Assembly (NCBI GenBank): GCA_003022655.1
Contig: PXSX01000316.1
Span: 1-6,028, forward strand
Length of the DNA: 6,028 nucleotides
Direction: 5' to 3'
DNA from: Bacteroidetes bacterium QH_1_64_81
GTDB lineage: Bacteria; Bacteroidota; Rhodothermia; Rhodothermales; Salinibacteraceae
Part shown: positions 5,853 through 6,028 of the stretch, piece by piece
How positions within the stretch are numbered: the stretch's first letter is position 1
How the letters are laid out: the number at the start of each line of letters is the position of its first letter
Notes under the pieces: generated by a model
The model's input: the letters and a program-made list of their open reading frames with translations, nothing else
Databases searched by the model: none
What the model was told of the DNA's origin: nothing
Program-made: the position numbers and the translations under genes

Positions 5853-5926
5853 ACTCTCAACTCATGGCTCTCCCTCATGACTCCCCACTCATGACTCCCC
5901 ACTCGTGACTCCCAAACTCATGACTC
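5853..5926. repeat. 7-bp-phased ACTC array (11 units)
   Basis: The tetranucleotide ACTC recurs at 5853, 5860, 5880, 5887, 5894, 5901, 5908, 5916 and 5923, with one-base variants GCTC at 5867 and CCTC at 5873. Spacing is 7 bp except one 6 and one 8. The three bases between anchors mostly alternate ATG and CCC, so a 14-bp super-unit (CCCACTCATGACTC) also appears twice with at most one change. All units have the same orientation, unlike the inverted arrays at 2128-2212 and 3481-3552. The last units overlap the end of the right-edge coding region and supply its TCA-TGA end. It resembles heptanucleotide short tandem repeats known from other bacteria, notably cyanobacteria. Confidence 0.7.
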
Positions 5927-6028
5927 ATCCCCTTCCGACGCCTCGGCATACTTCTGAGCCCGTTTCACCACGTCTGCGTCGAAGTCGCGCTCGCGCCACT
6001 GCTCCAGCCGCTGGGCGACCTCTTCTTC
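5918..6028 (-). CDS. C-terminal 36 residues of an unidentified acidic protein (partial)
   Basis: From the right edge the minus strand reads EEEVAQRLEQWRERDFDAD then VVKRAQKYAEASEGDES and a TGA at 5920-5918. The segment is highly charged, with a predicted helix through most of it and an acidic, disordered-looking end; the composition fits the halophile coding style of the sulfurtransferase. I do not recognise the family. The final two codons and the stop come from the ACTC repeat array, so the original stop may have been replaced or extended by repeat expansion. No terminator hairpin is seen just after it. Confidence 0.75.
   Translation of the reverse strand, partial: EEEVAQRLEQWRERDFDADVVKRAQKYAEASEGDES

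Noticed and set aside
5853..5926. CRISPR-like repeat array
   Set aside because: The period is 7 bp with 3-bp fillers, far too short for repeats and spacers, and no cas gene is present.

Overview
The window looks like a chromosomal segment of a high-GC, extremely halophilic Bacteroidota/Rhodothermota-type bacterium, most plausibly Salinibacter or a close relative. Three things point there. The complete sulfurtransferase is strongly acidic (I count 59 D+E against 22 K+R in 286 residues). No start codon has a convincing Shine-Dalgarno sequence. Two upstream sites match the Bacteroidota-type promoter element TAnnTTTG. The species assignment is inference; no marker gene is present.

Layout. (1) 1-77, minus: the first 25 codons of a secreted or lipid-anchored protein, running off the left edge. 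(2) 78-457: divergent promoter region without a gene, holding an AT-rich patch and the palindrome TTGAATTCAA. (3) 458-2125, plus: a 555-aa protein with a signal peptide, a degenerate glycoside-hydrolase-like extracytoplasmic domain and about six C-terminal membrane segments; function unknown. (4) 2126-2211: convergent spacer built of 7-bp units in inverted orientation. (5) 2212-4129, minus: a TRAP transporter pair, an intact small permease (dctQ, 3566-4129) and a large permease (dctM, 2212-3420) broken by two short out-of-frame deletions. The 145-bp gap between them holds a strictly 8-bp-phased inverted array. (6) 4130-4307: a candidate promoter for dctQ and a hairpin terminator for the next gene. 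(7) 4308-5168, minus: a complete two-domain rhodanese-type thiosulfate sulfurtransferase resembling mycobacterial CysA2/CysA3. (8) 5169-5917: a long region with no gene I can support, with a skewed C/A-rich leader at one end and an 11-unit 7-bp-phased ACTC array at the other. (9) 5918-6028, minus: the acidic, helical C-terminus of an unidentified protein.

How the genes relate. dctQ and dctM would form the membrane part of a TRAP uptake system, but no substrate-binding DctP gene is present and dctM is disrupted, so the transporter is probably dead in this sequence unless the deletions are assembly errors. The sulfurtransferase appears to be its own unit, with a terminator before dctQ. The most unusual signal is in the spacers: three of them hold short-period arrays in which a fixed few-base anchor recurs every 7 or 8 bp while the bases between vary. 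Two of the three are folded into inverted repeats.
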